From the IMG/VR virus record IMGVR_UViG_3300025127_008154, positions 1 through 46,037 of that record: DNA of 46,037 bases; one strand, 5' to 3'. Both the position numbers and the translations under genes were made by a program. Source of the stretch: a virus. Every line of letters starts with the position of its first letter. Position 1 is the stretch's first letter. This document shows positions 10,429 through 20,131 of this stretch, piece after piece. Under the pieces are notes generated by a model. That model saw only the letters and a list, made by a program, of their open reading frames with translations, did not search any database and had not been told where the DNA came from.

Positions 10429-11385
10429 TTAGTCCTGCAATATAAATGTTTCAGTTTTATTTTTTATTATACTGTCATTATTTTTAGCATAAAACCTTAT
10501 TTCTATCTTTAACTTAAGAAATTTATAGCTATTTAAGTAAAAGTCATATGTCTCTTTTTTAAGTAAATTAAAATAAGCTTTCTTTTTATTTAAATTATTT
10601 TTAATTTGTTTCTTACTAAAGTCTGCTTCTTTAATAACATATTCAATACTTTTTTTAGATGATATAAACTTAATGCTTTTTATATCGATATCGTATTTTA
10701 GAATTGAGTCATTTAATAAATTAACTTCAAGCAATAAATTATTTTTATTATATATTAAATTAGACTTTATACTAATGTCTTGCTTACCTATATTGTTTAG
10801 TTGTATTGTTTCCGTAGAACCTCTATTAACTTCATAGATACTATAAAAAATCGGATCTAAATTTTGAAATCTTTTGTTTTGTTTTATTTGAGAAACTATT
10901 TTTTTTAACTTTCCAGAGCTTAAATTTGCCTTATATTTTTTATAGTATTCATAAATTAATTCTTCTTCAATTTTTATATTTGACAAATTTACAAGATTTG
11001 TTTGAAATGAAAAATATTTTACGTTATATAAAATACTACACTTTTTATTGCGAGATAAATTTTTAATTGTTGGAATATTATTTTTAATCGAGTTTTCGTT
11101 ATCTTTAAAGTTAAACAACATTTCTTTATCATTGTTTTCTAAAACAACAACAAAATAATTTGTAAAAAATTCGTCTTTAGTAGCTAACTGCCTTTCTATT
11201 ACCAAGCCATGTAAAAATGAAATATCACTTTTTATATTTTTTGCATCGTCTAAAAAGACATCGCTTAAATTATTTTTATTTTGAGCTTTAAAAATAGTAT
11301 CTTTAATTGCATTGTTTTTATTAACAGTAACTTTAAGATCAGGCACGTTGTTTACGTTATTTAAATTTAATAATAAATTACTCAT
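10429..11385 (-). CDS. Lys/Asn-rich protein in tail gene string, unrecognised
   Basis: A 318-residue protein with very high Lys and Asn content and many short beta-like segments. The N-terminus repeats Asn-Leu and Asn-Val, and a Lys-rich helix-like stretch lies near residues 150-175. No enzyme motif, signal peptide or membrane segment is visible. It begins 8 bases after the 11394-12191 gene ends, and ends 2 bases before the 1618-residue protein starts, which suggests it is made together with that protein. A virion or assembly role is inferred only from position. Confidence 0.55.
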   Translation of the reverse strand: MSNLLLNLNNVNNVPDLKVTVNKNNAIKDTIFKAQNKNNLSDVFLDDAKNIKSDISFLHGLVIERQLATKDEFFTNYFVVVLENNDKEMLFNFKDNENSIKNNIPTIKNLSRNKKCSILYNVKYFSFQTNLVNLSNIKIEEELIYEYYKKYKANLSSGKLKKIVSQIKQNKRFQNLDPIFYSIYEVNRGSTETIQLNNIGKQDISIKSNLIYNKNNLLLEVNLLNDSILKYDIDIKSIKFISSKKSIEYVIKEADFSKKQIKNNLNKKKAYFNLLKKETYDFYLNSYKFLKLKIEIRFYAKNNDSIIKNKTETFILQD

Positions 11386-11393
11386 AGTTTACT

Positions 11394-12191
11394 CTAAAAT
11401 AAAGGATTTGTGTTTATATTAAGCTTTCTATTACCAAAGCTAATTTTTGCTTCGCCGACAGCTTCTTCAATACTATTTACTTCATATACGTATATACTTT
11501 TAGTAAACGCTGCATTATTAGGTATGTTTAGGACTAATTCATTTTGTAAATCTAATGCTGTTAAACTTTCTAAACTTGTGTAGCCAAACTCAAATGTATT
11601 AATAATTCTATTTTCATTTATATTTGCTTCCATCAAGACTTTAATTTTATTTTCTCTGTTAACTTTTTTTGTAGCAGAAAGAAGATTAAAAAGAAAACCG
11701 TAACTACTTGAATAGCGAGATCTAAGTGAAATTAAAGTATCAAACTCTAATCTAATATTATTAATAGATACTATATTACCTTCATCATTTAAAACTTTAT
11801 TATATTTAACTGTAGTATTTTTCAAATCAAGAAGATCAAAAATATTTGAGTTTTTAGAGATAGAAATACTTTGTTCATTTTCAGTAAAAATTCCTACGTT
11901 AGCTGAAAGAGCTCTTAAAAAATTTTCTCTTCTTTCTCTTTCATCGCTGATCATATCAAGAATTTCTCTCATTTGATCGCCGCTAAAAACAGAAAATGGA
12001 TTTCTGGAAATATCTGCACCTTGATATAATAAAGTTCTTATACCATTTGCTATTTGATCTTCTGATATACCTGTGTCATCATTTGTGCTGTTGTTTGTAT
12101 TGTTGTCTGTATTATTGTTATTGCCTGTATTATTACCCGTGTTATTATTGCTTGAGTTATTTCCAAAGTTTAGACCGTATAGATTTAGCAT
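11394..12191 (-). CDS. Virion protein with Asn/Thr low-complexity N-terminus
   Basis: A 265-residue protein. Residues about 10-40 are almost entirely Asn, Thr, Ser and Asp, coded by repetitive AAT/ACA codons (near 12075-12165). This gives a flexible, polar linker after the short start MLNLYGLNFG. The rest is compact: a helical part with RNPFSVFSGDQM near residues 60-72 and an Arg/Glu-rich helix, then beta-like segments. The repetitive codon run is a likely site of length change by slippage. No known family is recognised. It sits between two structural genes, so a small tail or baseplate protein joined through a linker is a reasonable guess. Confidence 0.55.
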   Translation of the reverse strand: MLNLYGLNFGNNSSNNNTGNNTGNNNNTDNNTNNSTNDDTGISEDQIANGIRTLLYQGADISRNPFSVFSGDQMREILDMISDERERRENFLRALSANVGIFTENEQSISISKNSNIFDLLDLKNTTVKYNKVLNDEGNIVSINNIRLEFDTLISLRSRYSSSYGFLFNLLSATKKVNRENKIKVLMEANINENRIINTFEFGYTSLESLTALDLQNELVLNIPNNAAFTKSIYVYEVNSIEEAVGEAKISFGNRKLNINTNPLF

Positions 12192-12199
12192 TGCAATTA

Positions 12200-13237
12200 T
12201 TATTCCTCAAATGATATAGTAAAAATATTAGCAAAACCAAAATAAGACTGAATTTTAATTTGCTGATCTGATTGTAAATATCCAGGCTCAATAATGTTCT
12301 TTTCTATTCTATATAATTTGCCTGCAGAAAATACTCTTCTAAACTTTCTTTTTCCTTGTCTATCAATATATTGATTATCACCATGGTCAATAATTGCTAA
12401 CTTTTCAATTTTACTTTTAAAAGAATCTATACTGTAAATTTGAAAAATATACTTTGGATCTAACTTTTTTTTGGTAAAATTAAAATATTTTTTTTGTATT
12501 TTAGGATTAGTATCAATATTTTTTATAGAGTCATTAATTGCAGTTTCTATATTTTCTAAATTATTAACACTGTTTTTAACTAATATTTTGCTAATTTTTT
12601 GTTGGGTATTTGTATAAACACCTAATTGTGATCCATTTAAATTTTCTGGCGGCAAATAAAGAAAATTTGTTTTATTACTAAATCTAGCATCATCTTTTAT
12701 AAGCTCAAATTCAGAAAGAAAAACATTTTGCTTTAACATTGTAGGTGGAAGTTCAAAATCAAAGTCTTTTTTTTCTAAATAAAATTGTGATAATAATTCA
12801 GGCTTTTCTGAATATATTTGCATATTTTGTAAATCTAATGTGCCTGTTGTAAGTAAAATATCTTTTTCTTTTAAATTATCTTCAATTCTTTTATAAAGAT
12901 CAGCTGACGCTGTTAAGAATGTTTGCTCATCTTCATTTAATAAATCGTACGCAAAAAAACTAGAATTGTCTTCTGTTGATAAGTCTATATTATAAAAACC
13001 GCCCCTGTTTAAGTCCAATTCAGGGTTAACAAGGTCTTTTACATTATGAGAAGCTTCAAAACGAAAATTATGTGTGCCGCTTAAAAAAACATTATTTTTG
13101 TCACTATGATAAATAGTACTTGTATCTGAAAACGTTGCATATTTAAAGCGAATATCATGTAGTGACATTTGCTTATAACCTTCAGGTGTTAAAATAAAGT
13201 CAATTACTCTATTTTTTTTATCAAGTATTCCTGCCAT
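12200..13237 (-). CDS. Virion protein with recurrent N-terminal motif, paralogue of 2854-3603 head
   Basis: A 345-residue protein. It begins MAGILDKKNRVIDFILTPEG, then a Leu/His/Asp stretch, an FKYATFSD strand and a Tyr-His. The same layout is seen at the start of the 2854-3603 protein (LTEKGR, then FAFADDE and Tyr). I associate this opening with structural proteins of large phages, so a virion role is likely. The C-terminal third contains RKFRRVFSAGKLYRIEKN and ends with aromatic strands, with no enzyme motif. Its ATG shares a base with the stop of the 741-residue gene before it (TAATG). Which particle part it forms is unknown. Confidence 0.65.
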   Translation of the reverse strand: MAGILDKKNRVIDFILTPEGYKQMSLHDIRFKYATFSDTSTIYHSDKNNVFLSGTHNFRFEASHNVKDLVNPELDLNRGGFYNIDLSTEDNSSFFAYDLLNEDEQTFLTASADLYKRIEDNLKEKDILLTTGTLDLQNMQIYSEKPELLSQFYLEKKDFDFELPPTMLKQNVFLSEFELIKDDARFSNKTNFLYLPPENLNGSQLGVYTNTQQKISKILVKNSVNNLENIETAINDSIKNIDTNPKIQKKYFNFTKKKLDPKYIFQIYSIDSFKSKIEKLAIIDHGDNQYIDRQGKRKFRRVFSAGKLYRIEKNIIEPGYLQSDQQIKIQSYFGFANIFTISFEE

Positions 13238-15462
13238 TATGACTCCTCAAAGAAGGTTGTTATTTTGGCATTAAAGTCGCTATTAAAAGATAAAGTTCCG
13301 GTTTGATGAAGCGTATTACCTTCTGTATCATAAAACTTTTTCTCAATAGGATAAATTACAACATTATCTCCTGTTTTAAAATAGCTCGTATAAGGCCTTT
13401 GTTTGTAAATATCAGAATAATTTCCATAGCTATTATAATTAAAATGTATTTTTTCAGATAGCAAAGATCCTGTTAAAGAAATATCATTATTTTGCATTTC
13501 TACAGCCTTTAAATGAGTACCCCTATTACCATTCGAATAATATCCTGCAACAGCTCTGTCGATCTTATTGTTACCTGTAGATACAACTATTTTATCAATA
13601 GAGCTGCTAGCATAAAGCTGTATTGGTAAAGTATCAAATTTATCTGTATTAAATTTGTCACCAACAATACCTGTTCTTAAGTTTTTACTTGTTAAAAATC
13701 TTTTATCAAACTCAAACTTAGGATAATTATTATTAATTGGTGTCCCAACTAAAATTATTTTTGCTTTATCAAGAAAAGAACTAAAGCTTTGATTGGAAGC
13801 TGCACCGAAGTTAAAATAAAAGTTTGAAAAGGATGAATATCCTATTAATAGTTCATCTTCTGGATAAAGAATATAAGGAACTTGTCTATTGTCATTATCT
13901 AAAACGTTATGGACTATGTTAGAATTATAAATAGAATTATATTGCTTTATTACAGAAGAGTAATTTTCACTGTTATTTACTAAAGATTTATTAAGGTCCT
14001 TTCCTAATAAAGTTCTGCTTCCTAAACTATTACCAACAAAAAAGTAATCGCCAGAAGAAAAACCATTCAAGTGACTTAAATTTTCATTAGAGATAGACTG
14101 TCTTACTGGAACTTCTGCTTGAACTTCAAAAGTGTTTTCTGTTAAAGTAACTTGAATATGTGATCCAAAATCGGTATAACTTAAATTACCTTCGCTAAAG
14201 TCGTCAGCTTGTTCTTTTAATTTTTTAAAGTCGTAAGTATTTTTTGTTCCTATTAGATCACCGTCAAATATAGCAGAACTTGATCCTGAAATTGCTGTTA
14301 CAAATTTTGCATATGTTACCAGATCTCTTACTACATCTTGATTAAATTCTCCTGTAAGATTATGAACAACATTGTTTTGATCGCGCGTTTTAATTGATTC
14401 TGAGTCTACATTGTTTAGTTTTCTTTTTGATTTTATTTTTTTATTATTTAATATAAAAAAATTAGACGTTACTGCGAACGGTAAAGGAAAGTTATCTGTA
14501 GATCCGGCAGTATTATTAATCATGATAGACAAACGATTGGCTCTTTCACACTTAAAAATTATTTTTTCTAAAAGAAAAGGTTTGTCAATATAGTTTGACA
14601 TTTTTAAAAAATTTTCGTCTAAAGGATCATACTTTTTAGAAAAAGGAAAACCAAAATTTGATATAGGTTCAGCAATAGAACCGCTTATAAACTGAAACGC
14701 GCTTGTCCGGTCAGGTCTATTCCAGGATGATGGTGAAAATGGTATTGATAGTCTTTCTGGTTTATTTTGTAATTCTGTTATGTTATAAGTATGAAGGCCG
14801 CCAATCTGTGCTGGATTAATAATTCTATCTGATCCATCTCCTGGTGCAAATCCATTAAATCTAGTCCATTTATTGCTTGAAAAATTATAATAGCTAAATG
14901 TATTAATTAGTATGCCAGCACTTAAAGTTTCAGTTTGACAAACTTCTTGTGTAGATTTAGAATTTGACAAATCAATTTCAATTTTTTCTCTAGAGAGTAA
15001 GCTTTGTTGAAAATTATCTGATACTAAAGGGCTTGTTCCACTTACATAAAACTCTGAATCACTGACTATTTCTATTTGATTTTCTTCTTTGTAAGGATTA
15101 AAATCTATATTTAATCTTTCTTTTCGCCTTTCATCTTTTAAGAATTTTTGAGAAATAACACTGTTTTTTGAAAATACAGTTCCTACTGTATTTGGTGTAG
15201 ATACAATATCTCCATAAAAGCTATCACTTAAAGGCAACCCTTCACTTATATTTTTAATGGCATAGTTTTGACCAAAAACATAGTTGCTAGAAGAATCATC
15301 AAATTTTATATTAGTGTTTACTAGTTTATGCCCATTAATTGATAAGTCCAAGGGTATTGTGCCTTGTAAGTTATCAATTTCCTTTAACTGATTTTTAGGT
15401 TGGAGCGATATTGCACCTGATTTTCTTATGTTACCTTTTCTTTTCTGTCTTATTAAAGGCAT
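13237..15462 (-). CDS. Large beta-rich virion protein (tail/baseplate periphery)
   Basis: A 741-residue protein, basic at the start (MPLIRQKRKGNIRK) and then Ser/Asn-rich with many beta-like segments. A segment around residues 265-325 (NFGFPFSKKYDP, then FLLEKIIFKCERA) and a later one around 535-600 (PYILYPEDELLIGYSS, then KIILVGTP) look like jelly-roll strands of the kind seen in receptor-facing or decoration proteins. No catalytic motif is visible. The start follows the 372-residue gene by 3 bases. I infer a baseplate-peripheral or fibre-linked protein; the domain type needs structure comparison. Confidence 0.6.
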   Translation of the reverse strand: MPLIRQKRKGNIRKSGAISLQPKNQLKEIDNLQGTIPLDLSINGHKLVNTNIKFDDSSSNYVFGQNYAIKNISEGLPLSDSFYGDIVSTPNTVGTVFSKNSVISQKFLKDERRKERLNIDFNPYKEENQIEIVSDSEFYVSGTSPLVSDNFQQSLLSREKIEIDLSNSKSTQEVCQTETLSAGILINTFSYYNFSSNKWTRFNGFAPGDGSDRIINPAQIGGLHTYNITELQNKPERLSIPFSPSSWNRPDRTSAFQFISGSIAEPISNFGFPFSKKYDPLDENFLKMSNYIDKPFLLEKIIFKCERANRLSIMINNTAGSTDNFPLPFAVTSNFFILNNKKIKSKRKLNNVDSESIKTRDQNNVVHNLTGEFNQDVVRDLVTYAKFVTAISGSSSAIFDGDLIGTKNTYDFKKLKEQADDFSEGNLSYTDFGSHIQVTLTENTFEVQAEVPVRQSISNENLSHLNGFSSGDYFFVGNSLGSRTLLGKDLNKSLVNNSENYSSVIKQYNSIYNSNIVHNVLDNDNRQVPYILYPEDELLIGYSSFSNFYFNFGAASNQSFSSFLDKAKIILVGTPINNNYPKFEFDKRFLTSKNLRTGIVGDKFNTDKFDTLPIQLYASSSIDKIVVSTGNNKIDRAVAGYYSNGNRGTHLKAVEMQNNDISLTGSLLSEKIHFNYNSYGNYSDIYKQRPYTSYFKTGDNVVIYPIEKKFYDTEGNTLHQTGTLSFNSDFNAKITTFFEES

Positions 15463-15465
15463 AGA

Positions 15466-16584
15466 TTACTCCATAGTATCACTAAATGCAATTGAATCTA
15501 GTCCTTGCACTTTTGATCTATCATATGTATAGCCAGTACTATATTTATCTTCAAAAATTTTAGGATATTGATTACTTATTGTAATATTATTTTCTGTATA
15601 GTATTTTATTATTCCACTATTGTTTAATGTAATGTAGCTTGAATAATCTATTTCTAATTTTAATGTATTATATTTTTCCTCATATGGGACAATAATAGTA
15701 TTATCATTAGAAATCCATGACATATCTAAAATTTTGTTATTATGAACTTTGCCAGCGCTAGCAGTTTTAGTAAACTTTTTAGTTAATTTATCATATTTTT
15801 CAACAAAATTATTGTTTATTATAGTATTACCTTGACTTATAAAAGCATCTACATTGTCTTCGTAAAATTCTATTCCTTTATCATCATATTGTATTGTTTC
15901 TTTAATAGAAAAGGATCTCATTCTAATGTCATTAACTGTTAAAGATGACTTAAAAGACTTTTCATTAAATTCAAAAGTAGATGTTTCTCTTATGTAAAGC
16001 GGTTCAATTAAGCCATTTTTAGATATTTTATTAGGACTGCTATAATATTCAACTGAAACACTATTGTTTAAGTACATTTCATCTAGCAAATTTAAATCAG
16101 GAGGCGATTTAAAAATAGTAGGAATTTCTTTATACTTTCCCTTATCTAACAAAAGCATATCTGTTTCAAGCGAAGAAATTGTATTACTTGTACCAAAGCT
16201 TGTAATATCATTTAATAAAGAAGACTTAATTATACCTTTTCTAGTTTCTAGTTTAGTATTTGTTTTTTCTGTTTTTCTATTAAGAACATTTATTTGTTCT
16301 TTGTCACTAAATTTTGTTTCTTCTAAAACAAATTGCTGTATTGTTTCCGGAACTTTAGAATCAAATCTAGTGTTTATATTTCTATCTGCAAGAGGAATAG
16401 ATGTCTTTTTTTCTGATATTGTTGGGGAAGCAAATACCGATATAACAAGATCACCAACCTGTTTTTTTCTTTTTCGTCTTGTTTCTATAGAATCGTTAGA
16501 TCCTTCTCTATAAGGTAAACTACCTTCAACTCTAATGGTATTTGAACTCCTAGCTGGGCTTATTATTTTGCATGAAGTTGACAT
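15466..16584 (-). CDS. Unrecognised virion-associated protein
   Basis: A 372-residue, Ser/Thr/Lys-rich protein. It opens MSTSCKIISPARSS and has a basic RRKRKKQ cluster near residue 40. Residues about 90-130 are charged and likely helical, while the C-terminal half, with YIRETSTFEF and WISNDNTIIVPYEEKYN, reads as beta strands. No known domain, signal peptide or membrane segment is seen. It follows directly after the large tail-protein-I-like gene, a place where P2-type phages encode fibre or fibre-linked proteins, so a baseplate-to-fibre connector is possible. That is inference from order only. Confidence 0.5.
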   Translation of the reverse strand: MSTSCKIISPARSSNTIRVEGSLPYREGSNDSIETRRKRKKQVGDLVISVFASPTISEKKTSIPLADRNINTRFDSKVPETIQQFVLEETKFSDKEQINVLNRKTEKTNTKLETRKGIIKSSLLNDITSFGTSNTISSLETDMLLLDKGKYKEIPTIFKSPPDLNLLDEMYLNNSVSVEYYSSPNKISKNGLIEPLYIRETSTFEFNEKSFKSSLTVNDIRMRSFSIKETIQYDDKGIEFYEDNVDAFISQGNTIINNNFVEKYDKLTKKFTKTASAGKVHNNKILDMSWISNDNTIIVPYEEKYNTLKLEIDYSSYITLNNSGIIKYYTENNITISNQYPKIFEDKYSTGYTYDRSKVQGLDSIAFSDTME

Positions 16585-16592
16585 ATATTTCC

Positions 16593-19500
16593 TTATTCTA
16601 AGTGTTGATTTTTATTTCTTAATATATTAAGAGCACTTCTATATAAAGTTGGTATTCTATTTTGTGAATATTTATATTGTATTTTATGTCTTTCTAGTAT
16701 ATGTGATTCAATTGTATAATTATGACCTGTGTAATATGCTTTATCTGGGACCATTTGAACAATAAGATCGCTTATTAAATTGTCCATATACTTATATAAA
16801 AAATAAAATGCTCTATTGTCAATATGCGTAATTAAATTATTAAAATAAATGTTTCTTAAAGAAACTATATTGTTATATTGAACATCAAATAAAGAAGCTG
16901 AATCGCCTAAAGAGTTGTTAAATTCATCTAAAGAAGACATAATTGTTGTAATATCTTTGTTAAGAACTAAAACGTTTGACATTTCCACAATAAATCTATT
17001 GTCTTCTTCAGGACGAAAGTTAAATGGTCTATCATATGTAAAATTTTCCCCTGAGTAGTTGGATAGTATTCTAACTTTATTATTTTCAGACATTGAATCT
17101 ATTACTGTATCCAGCTGTTTCATAAGGTAGTAATTAGAAGTTATTTCATTTTCTGGTTTATAAATAGAGTTTTTAATTTCAAAAGACGCAGTAGTGTATA
17201 AGTTTTGAGTACGATCTAAAATATTTGCACTGTTGTACGTACCATTAAAAGATGAACTAATATCTGTTAACAATGGTGAAATTTGAATATTAAGACGTTG
17301 ATTTGAGCCGGTCGTATAATTATTAAAATTATAATTTATATGAGGCAATCTTGTCCCTACAGAACTTATATACTTTGCATGATTTTCTCTTTCAGCTTTT
17401 TCTAAGTCTTTTGTAAATAAGTTAACATTAAATAACTCTCCTTGAAAATTTGTAGTTAAAGTATTTAAACCGCTTATTTCATTAAGTCTATTAGTTTGTC
17501 CTAGTGTAGTATCAGAAAGGTTGCCTACTGAAGTATGAAATTTATAACTTCCTACGTGAAAAGAAAAGTTTTTACTGGTTTTATTATAAGTTGGATTATG
17601 TTTTTGTTGTAAGTCAACATAAGGTGTATTTGTAGCATCGTTATAAACGTAATAATCTTCACTTAATTCAAGTTCTTTCTTAAAGTCACTTCCGCATCTA
17701 TGCACATTTAAAAAATATTCTGATTTATTTCTTAAACCTTTTTCTACTTTTCTTCTTCCTACAGAAAGTCTATATATGTTTCCATCAAAAATAGGAATAT
17801 TACTAGAAGAAAGATAAATTGTTTCAGCATTAGAATCATCATACGGCCTTGAAACAAAGTGAACCGTACCATTTTTGCTTAACGAATTCTCCTTATTGAC
17901 AATTATGTTAGAAATAGGATATGTTATTGTTTCTGCATTATTTTCTGTTACTATTCTTCCTAAACTTTGACTTAATTCATATTGAAAATTATTTTTTATT
18001 GGAAATCTATAATATCCTTCAATCTCCCACGATCCACTTAAAGCACTGTCATTTAAAGCATTTACTTCACTTGATGATAAAAAAGTTTCAGGATAATTTC
18101 CAAATGTTGTATTAACTAAATTATCAATTCTTAAAAACATTTTATTTGTCGAAGGTTCATTTAAATTATCTAATTCGACTGTATCATTTATTCTACTACT
18201 GAAATCAAACGCTTTAAGCAAAGTTTTTTTATCATTATAATTTTCATTTAAGTTAATTGTCGATATACCGGACTTTTCTTTAACTACATAAAATAAATCC
18301 GGATCTAAACCAGCAGCTCTTATAATTGATTTTGTGCTATCAGCCGTGCCTTTTTGTCTTAGAAAATCTTGACTGTTAATTAACAATCTTTTCCAAATTT
18401 CATTTTGGATTTTTCTAATTCTAAATTCTGCCTCAGAGTTATTATATTGTAAATCTTTTCCTTCTAAATTTCTTAAAGTAGGACTATTTAAAATTTGAGT
18501 AAAGTTAAACCCTAAAAATTTTGCCATTTTAGGCAAAAAAACGCTTGACCCCGGCTTCTCGTTTTGAATACTGTCATAGTCTATATTTATAATTTCAGTA
18601 TAATTGTCAACATATAATTTTAATGTATCAAAATATCTTGCCCAAATAAGCAATAAGGAGACAAAATTGCCGACTGCTGGTGAGGTTAATGATCCTGCTA
18701 AAGCTTCTCTATAAGAAAAAGGTTTGTTAATATTTCCATAAAGAGAATCAAAGCCTTCTTTTTGAGACTGACCGTCAAAATATTGTTTTGGAAATAAATT
18801 AAAAATTAAATTTGGATTATTTTGATCATAAATATGGGCATTTTTAAACAAGTTATTACGCAAAGTAATAGTGTTAGAATAATCCGGAAATAATACAGGG
18901 CTTAAGTTTATATCTTCATAAACTAATGGCGTATTAATATCAGGATATTTTTCTCTTAAACTTGAATAATCTTGTTGTACACCTATTGAATTTATTTTTG
19001 CATGCAAAGAATTGCCACTATGATCCATTACAACGTTAACGTTTTGATAATTTCCAGATGGCTCATTAAACTTATAGTATAGTTTAAGATTATTTTTCTT
19101 AAAGATATTTGTATTTAATTCTTTTTTAATAGTATCTTGATTTCTAACAGAATGAAATACTCTAAAGTCGTCTAGCGCTCCTGAAAATGTCAATGTATTA
19201 TTAATATTTAAACTACTGTACGTAGAGCCTGTGTCTATTTTATGATCAGATCCAGAACCAAATAATAAAGAATTAGTTCTAAATTCAATATTTTCTATAT
19301 TAAGTCCACTACCTATTAAATTATTTTCTTTCTTTTCTCCGTTGAGATAAACATCAATTTCTCTTCTTCCAAGTTTATGTTTAACATTAAAGCATAAATG
19401 ATTAAATTTATTTTTTTCTATTATAGTAGAAGCTTTAATAAAATTATGATATGTTTGCGTAGAAGTATTGCTTAAATTAGAAATTAATAACGAAACATTA

Positions 19501-20129
19501 GCAGAATTAAGCTGTTGATTTTCAATAAAACAGGTAAACCCATTATTAGTATTTGACTTTTTTTGAAAGATTATTTGATTTTCAGTAGAAGATGTTTCTG
19601 GTATATAAACCCAAAAGTCAAAGGAAAATTGACTATTTTTAGGATCTAAAACATTTCTTCCTGAGTCTTGATCGCCTGTTGTAAATAATGCCCCACTTTG
19701 ATCTTTTACTTCAATATATGTTTTACCTTCAAACTTTAAATAACCAAGATTTTTATATATGTTATCTAAAACATAATCTGTAAAACCATCTAAGTTTCTT
19801 TTAAAAGTTTCGTAATCTTCATAAGTTCCTTCAAAAGGAAAGTTATTAATTATTCTACTAAATGCATAATTAACTTTTGCTTCTGCTGAATCGTAAAAAG
19901 TATGGTTTTCAAATTTAGAAAAATCTACTGAATCTTTAAGTTGGCAAGTACTGAAAATTCCAAAATAGTCGTCAAATGTTATCTTGTCTTCTAAATTATT
20001 TGTAATAAAACCAAGAGAATCTAAGTTTATATTACTTTTTTTCTCAACATTTGTAGATAAAGATCTTTTTATAGCATCTTTGCTTTTTAGTGACGTTTTT
20101 AAAAAAGTAGATCCGTGATTTTTAATCAT
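16593..20129 (-). CDS. Tail protein I-like baseplate protein with LamG-like domains
   Basis: A 1178-residue multidomain protein. Residues about 125-345 look like a LamG jelly-roll (FSFDFWVYIPETS, FNHLCFNVKHKLGRREIDVYLNGEK, GALDDFRVFHSVRN). Residues about 475-620 carry a helical segment ending in RLLINSQDFLRQKGTADSTK and AAGLDP, which is the signature I associate with phage tail protein I and gp7-like wedge proteins. A second LamG-like region near 640-930 ends in FQGELFNVNLFTKDLEKAE. The C-terminal 140 residues are helical and end near IESHILERHKIQYKYSQ. Position after J and before fibre-type genes matches P2 gene I, but P2 I is far smaller, so the LamG parts look like insertions. Role: wedge protein linking the baseplate to peripheral adhesins. 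Confidence 0.7.
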   Translation of the reverse strand: MIKNHGSTFLKTSLKSKDAIKRSLSTNVEKKSNINLDSLGFITNNLEDKITFDDYFGIFSTCQLKDSVDFSKFENHTFYDSAEAKVNYAFSRIINNFPFEGTYEDYETFKRNLDGFTDYVLDNIYKNLGYLKFEGKTYIEVKDQSGALFTTGDQDSGRNVLDPKNSQFSFDFWVYIPETSSTENQIIFQKKSNTNNGFTCFIENQQLNSANVSLLISNLSNTSTQTYHNFIKASTIIEKNKFNHLCFNVKHKLGRREIDVYLNGEKKENNLIGSGLNIENIEFRTNSLLFGSGSDHKIDTGSTYSSLNINNTLTFSGALDDFRVFHSVRNQDTIKKELNTNIFKKNNLKLYYKFNEPSGNYQNVNVVMDHSGNSLHAKINSIGVQQDYSSLREKYPDINTPLVYEDINLSPVLFPDYSNTITLRNNLFKNAHIYDQNNPNLIFNLFPKQYFDGQSQKEGFDSLYGNINKPFSYREALAGSLTSPAVGNFVSLLLIWARYFDTLKLYVDNYTEIINIDYDSIQNEKPGSSVFLPKMAKFLGFNFTQILNSPTLRNLEGKDLQYNNSEAEFRIRKIQNEIWKRLLINSQDFLRQKGTADSTKSIIRAAGLDPDLFYVVKEKSGISTINLNENYNDKKTLLKAFDFSSRINDTVELDNLNEPSTNKMFLRIDNLVNTTFGNYPETFLSSSEVNALNDSALSGSWEIEGYYRFPIKNNFQYELSQSLGRIVTENNAETITYPISNIIVNKENSLSKNGTVHFVSRPYDDSNAETIYLSSSNIPIFDGNIYRLSVGRRKVEKGLRNKSEYFLNVHRCGSDFKKELELSEDYYVYNDATNTPYVDLQQKHNPTYNKTSKNFSFHVGSYKFHTSVGNLSDTTLGQTNRLNEISGLNTLTTNFQGELFNVNLFTKDLEKAERENHAKYISSVGTRLPHINYNFNNYTTGSNQRLNIQISPLLTDISSSFNGTYNSANILDRTQNLYTTASFEIKNSIYKPENEITSNYYLMKQLDTVIDSMSENNKVRILSNYSGENFTYDRPFNFRPEEDNRFIVEMSNVLVLNKDITTIMSSLDEFNNSLGDSASLFDVQYNNIVSLRNIYFNNLITHIDNRAFYFLYKYMDNLISDLIVQMVPDKAYYTGHNYTIESHILERHKIQYKYSQNRIPTLYRSALNILRNKNQHLE

Positions 20130-20131
20130 TG

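Noticed and set aside
12075-12165. Short repeats as a CRISPR or regulatory array
   Set aside because: They are in-frame Asn/Thr codon repeats within a gene and have no spacer structure.
16064-16513. Long plus-strand ORF opposite the 372-residue gene (and other plus-strand ORFs at 4582, 8268, 30077, 31252, 39157)
   Set aside because: All lie inside strong minus-strand genes, lack ribosome sites and have translations with the hydrophobic look of antisense frames.
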